Below, in pieces: positions 63,332 through 64,000 of a DNA stretch of 64,000 bases (the first letter of the stretch is position 1; the number at the start of each line of letters is the position of its first letter). The position numbers and the translations under genes were made by a program. The stretch lies in contig JAWZYV010011619.1 of NCBI GenBank assembly GCA_038373885.1, positions 1 through 64,000 on the forward strand. The letters run 5' to 3'. Under the pieces are notes generated by a model. The model saw only the letters and a program-made list of their open reading frames with translations, had not been told where the DNA came from and did no database searches. Source of the DNA: Cheiracanthium punctorium (taxonomy: Eukaryota > Arthropoda > Arachnida > Araneae > Cheiracanthiidae).

Positions 63332-63639
63332 CTTAACTTTTATCTAACATAGCAAGAGCGTTAAAAAACAATCTATAATCGTAAAAAAGTATCCTGCAAA
63401 AAACTAAAACAAAAATGAACAAAAAACTTTTCATCACAAACCTAAGTATTTCTTTCTAAATTAACAAAGACACCTTTTCCTTTTTTAGAGTGAGTTTTAG
63501 AAAAAGTAAGCAAAACCAATTTAACTGCCTGAAAAAAAAAATCAATTCAAAATGTGGGCAAAAAGGAGTTTAAAATTGGAGAAGAAAATTCCCCCAAAAG
63601 TTGTGTGGGTGCTCTATAACTGAAATTTGTTTTGTTTTT

Positions 63640-63885
63640 GTGTAATGGCAAGCCTACATGAGGGGCATCTGCCGAGAAAGGAGGGGAGGGGGGCTAGGGC
63701 AGAGGACTTTTTATGGGGTCTAGTCTAATGCGTATTCATGTTACATCTGGAGAGAAACGTTCAAAACCCCACACCGTTAGATTGACATCGGCGTAATAGA
63801 CCCGAATCCAGGACCTTCACACTTCAGCCATCTACCATGTTCAGGGCCTAATCTACTCGGGCATGGTGGGGGCCTGATATTTGTC
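63640..63885 (-). mobile_element. tRNA-derived SINE, copy 2
   Basis: Matches the SINE at 49185-49419 in the same orientation along most of its length: the ACCTTCACACTTC and GCCATCTACCAT blocks, AATGCGTATT...GTTACATCTGGAGA, and the tail near TTGCCATTACAC. The A-box head is more damaged than in copy 1. It lies in Rac1 intron 1, in the same orientation as Rac1. Confidence 0.8.
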
Positions 63886-64000
63886 TAACTTAAGTCCTGA
63901 AGTGGGCTCTTGCACTTCTTTTGGTAGAAATTAAGCCCTGTGTGATAAGTAACTCATCAACACCTACTCAGTTCTGTTAAAAAAAAAGGAGCATGGATAC

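Overview
This window looks like animal nuclear DNA. It is AT-rich and intron-bearing, with long homopolymers, microsatellites and dense layers of decayed transposable elements. I see no operons or prokaryotic signals. The only host gene I can support is a Rac1-type Rho GTPase on the minus strand. Its four visible coding exons run from 59398 down to 45365 and encode residues 12 (last base of the codon) to 192. The mix of mobile elements (Penelope-like, mariner, pogo/Tigger, hAT, Helitron, Harbinger, piggyBac-like MITEs, tRNA-derived SINEs) fits an invertebrate. I would guess an arthropod, perhaps a chelicerate, but nothing here proves the taxon.

Layout. 1-9650: anonymous AT-rich DNA with a 137-bp retroposed insertion (4563-4699, 16-bp target duplication), a two-copy palindrome-ended MITE and small dispersed repeats. 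9680-16260: a 173-bp tandem array, then two copies (A and B) of a repeat family ending in a palindrome and holding more tandem 172-173-bp units, with a hAT remnant between them. 16400-29300: Helitron helicase pieces, a BED-finger hAT start, a SINE, mariner, a Harbinger exon, a 282-bp direct duplication, a hAT C-terminal domain and a gag-like fragment. 29630-34980: copy C of the repeat family, carrying two later insertions with recognisable target duplications: a 928-bp TA-flanked element and a 2,592-bp element with ~340-bp inverted repeats and an 8-bp duplication.

36000-45364: a long, AT-rich, comparatively transposon-poor tract directly downstream of the Rac1 stop codon. It may be an unusually long 3' UTR and contains a perfect 24-bp hairpin. 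45365-59398: the Rac1 exons, with introns of 6,592, 5,576 and 1,322 bp. The largest two are filled with nested elements: a Penelope-like element broken by a SINE, Tigger pieces, and an outer TA-flanked Tigger-like element enclosing a mariner and a pogo. 59399-64000: the first intron (partial), with a piggyBac-like MITE, a hAT MITE with a clean 8-bp duplication, another hAT-like element and a SINE. Exon 1 (residues 1-12) was not found and should lie beyond 64000.

The mobile-element coding regions are all broken by stops, frameshifts or truncation, so I read them as relics. The most unusual structures are the repeat family that carries satellite-like arrays between inverted termini (copies A-C) and the 2.6-kb long-TIR element nested in copy C.
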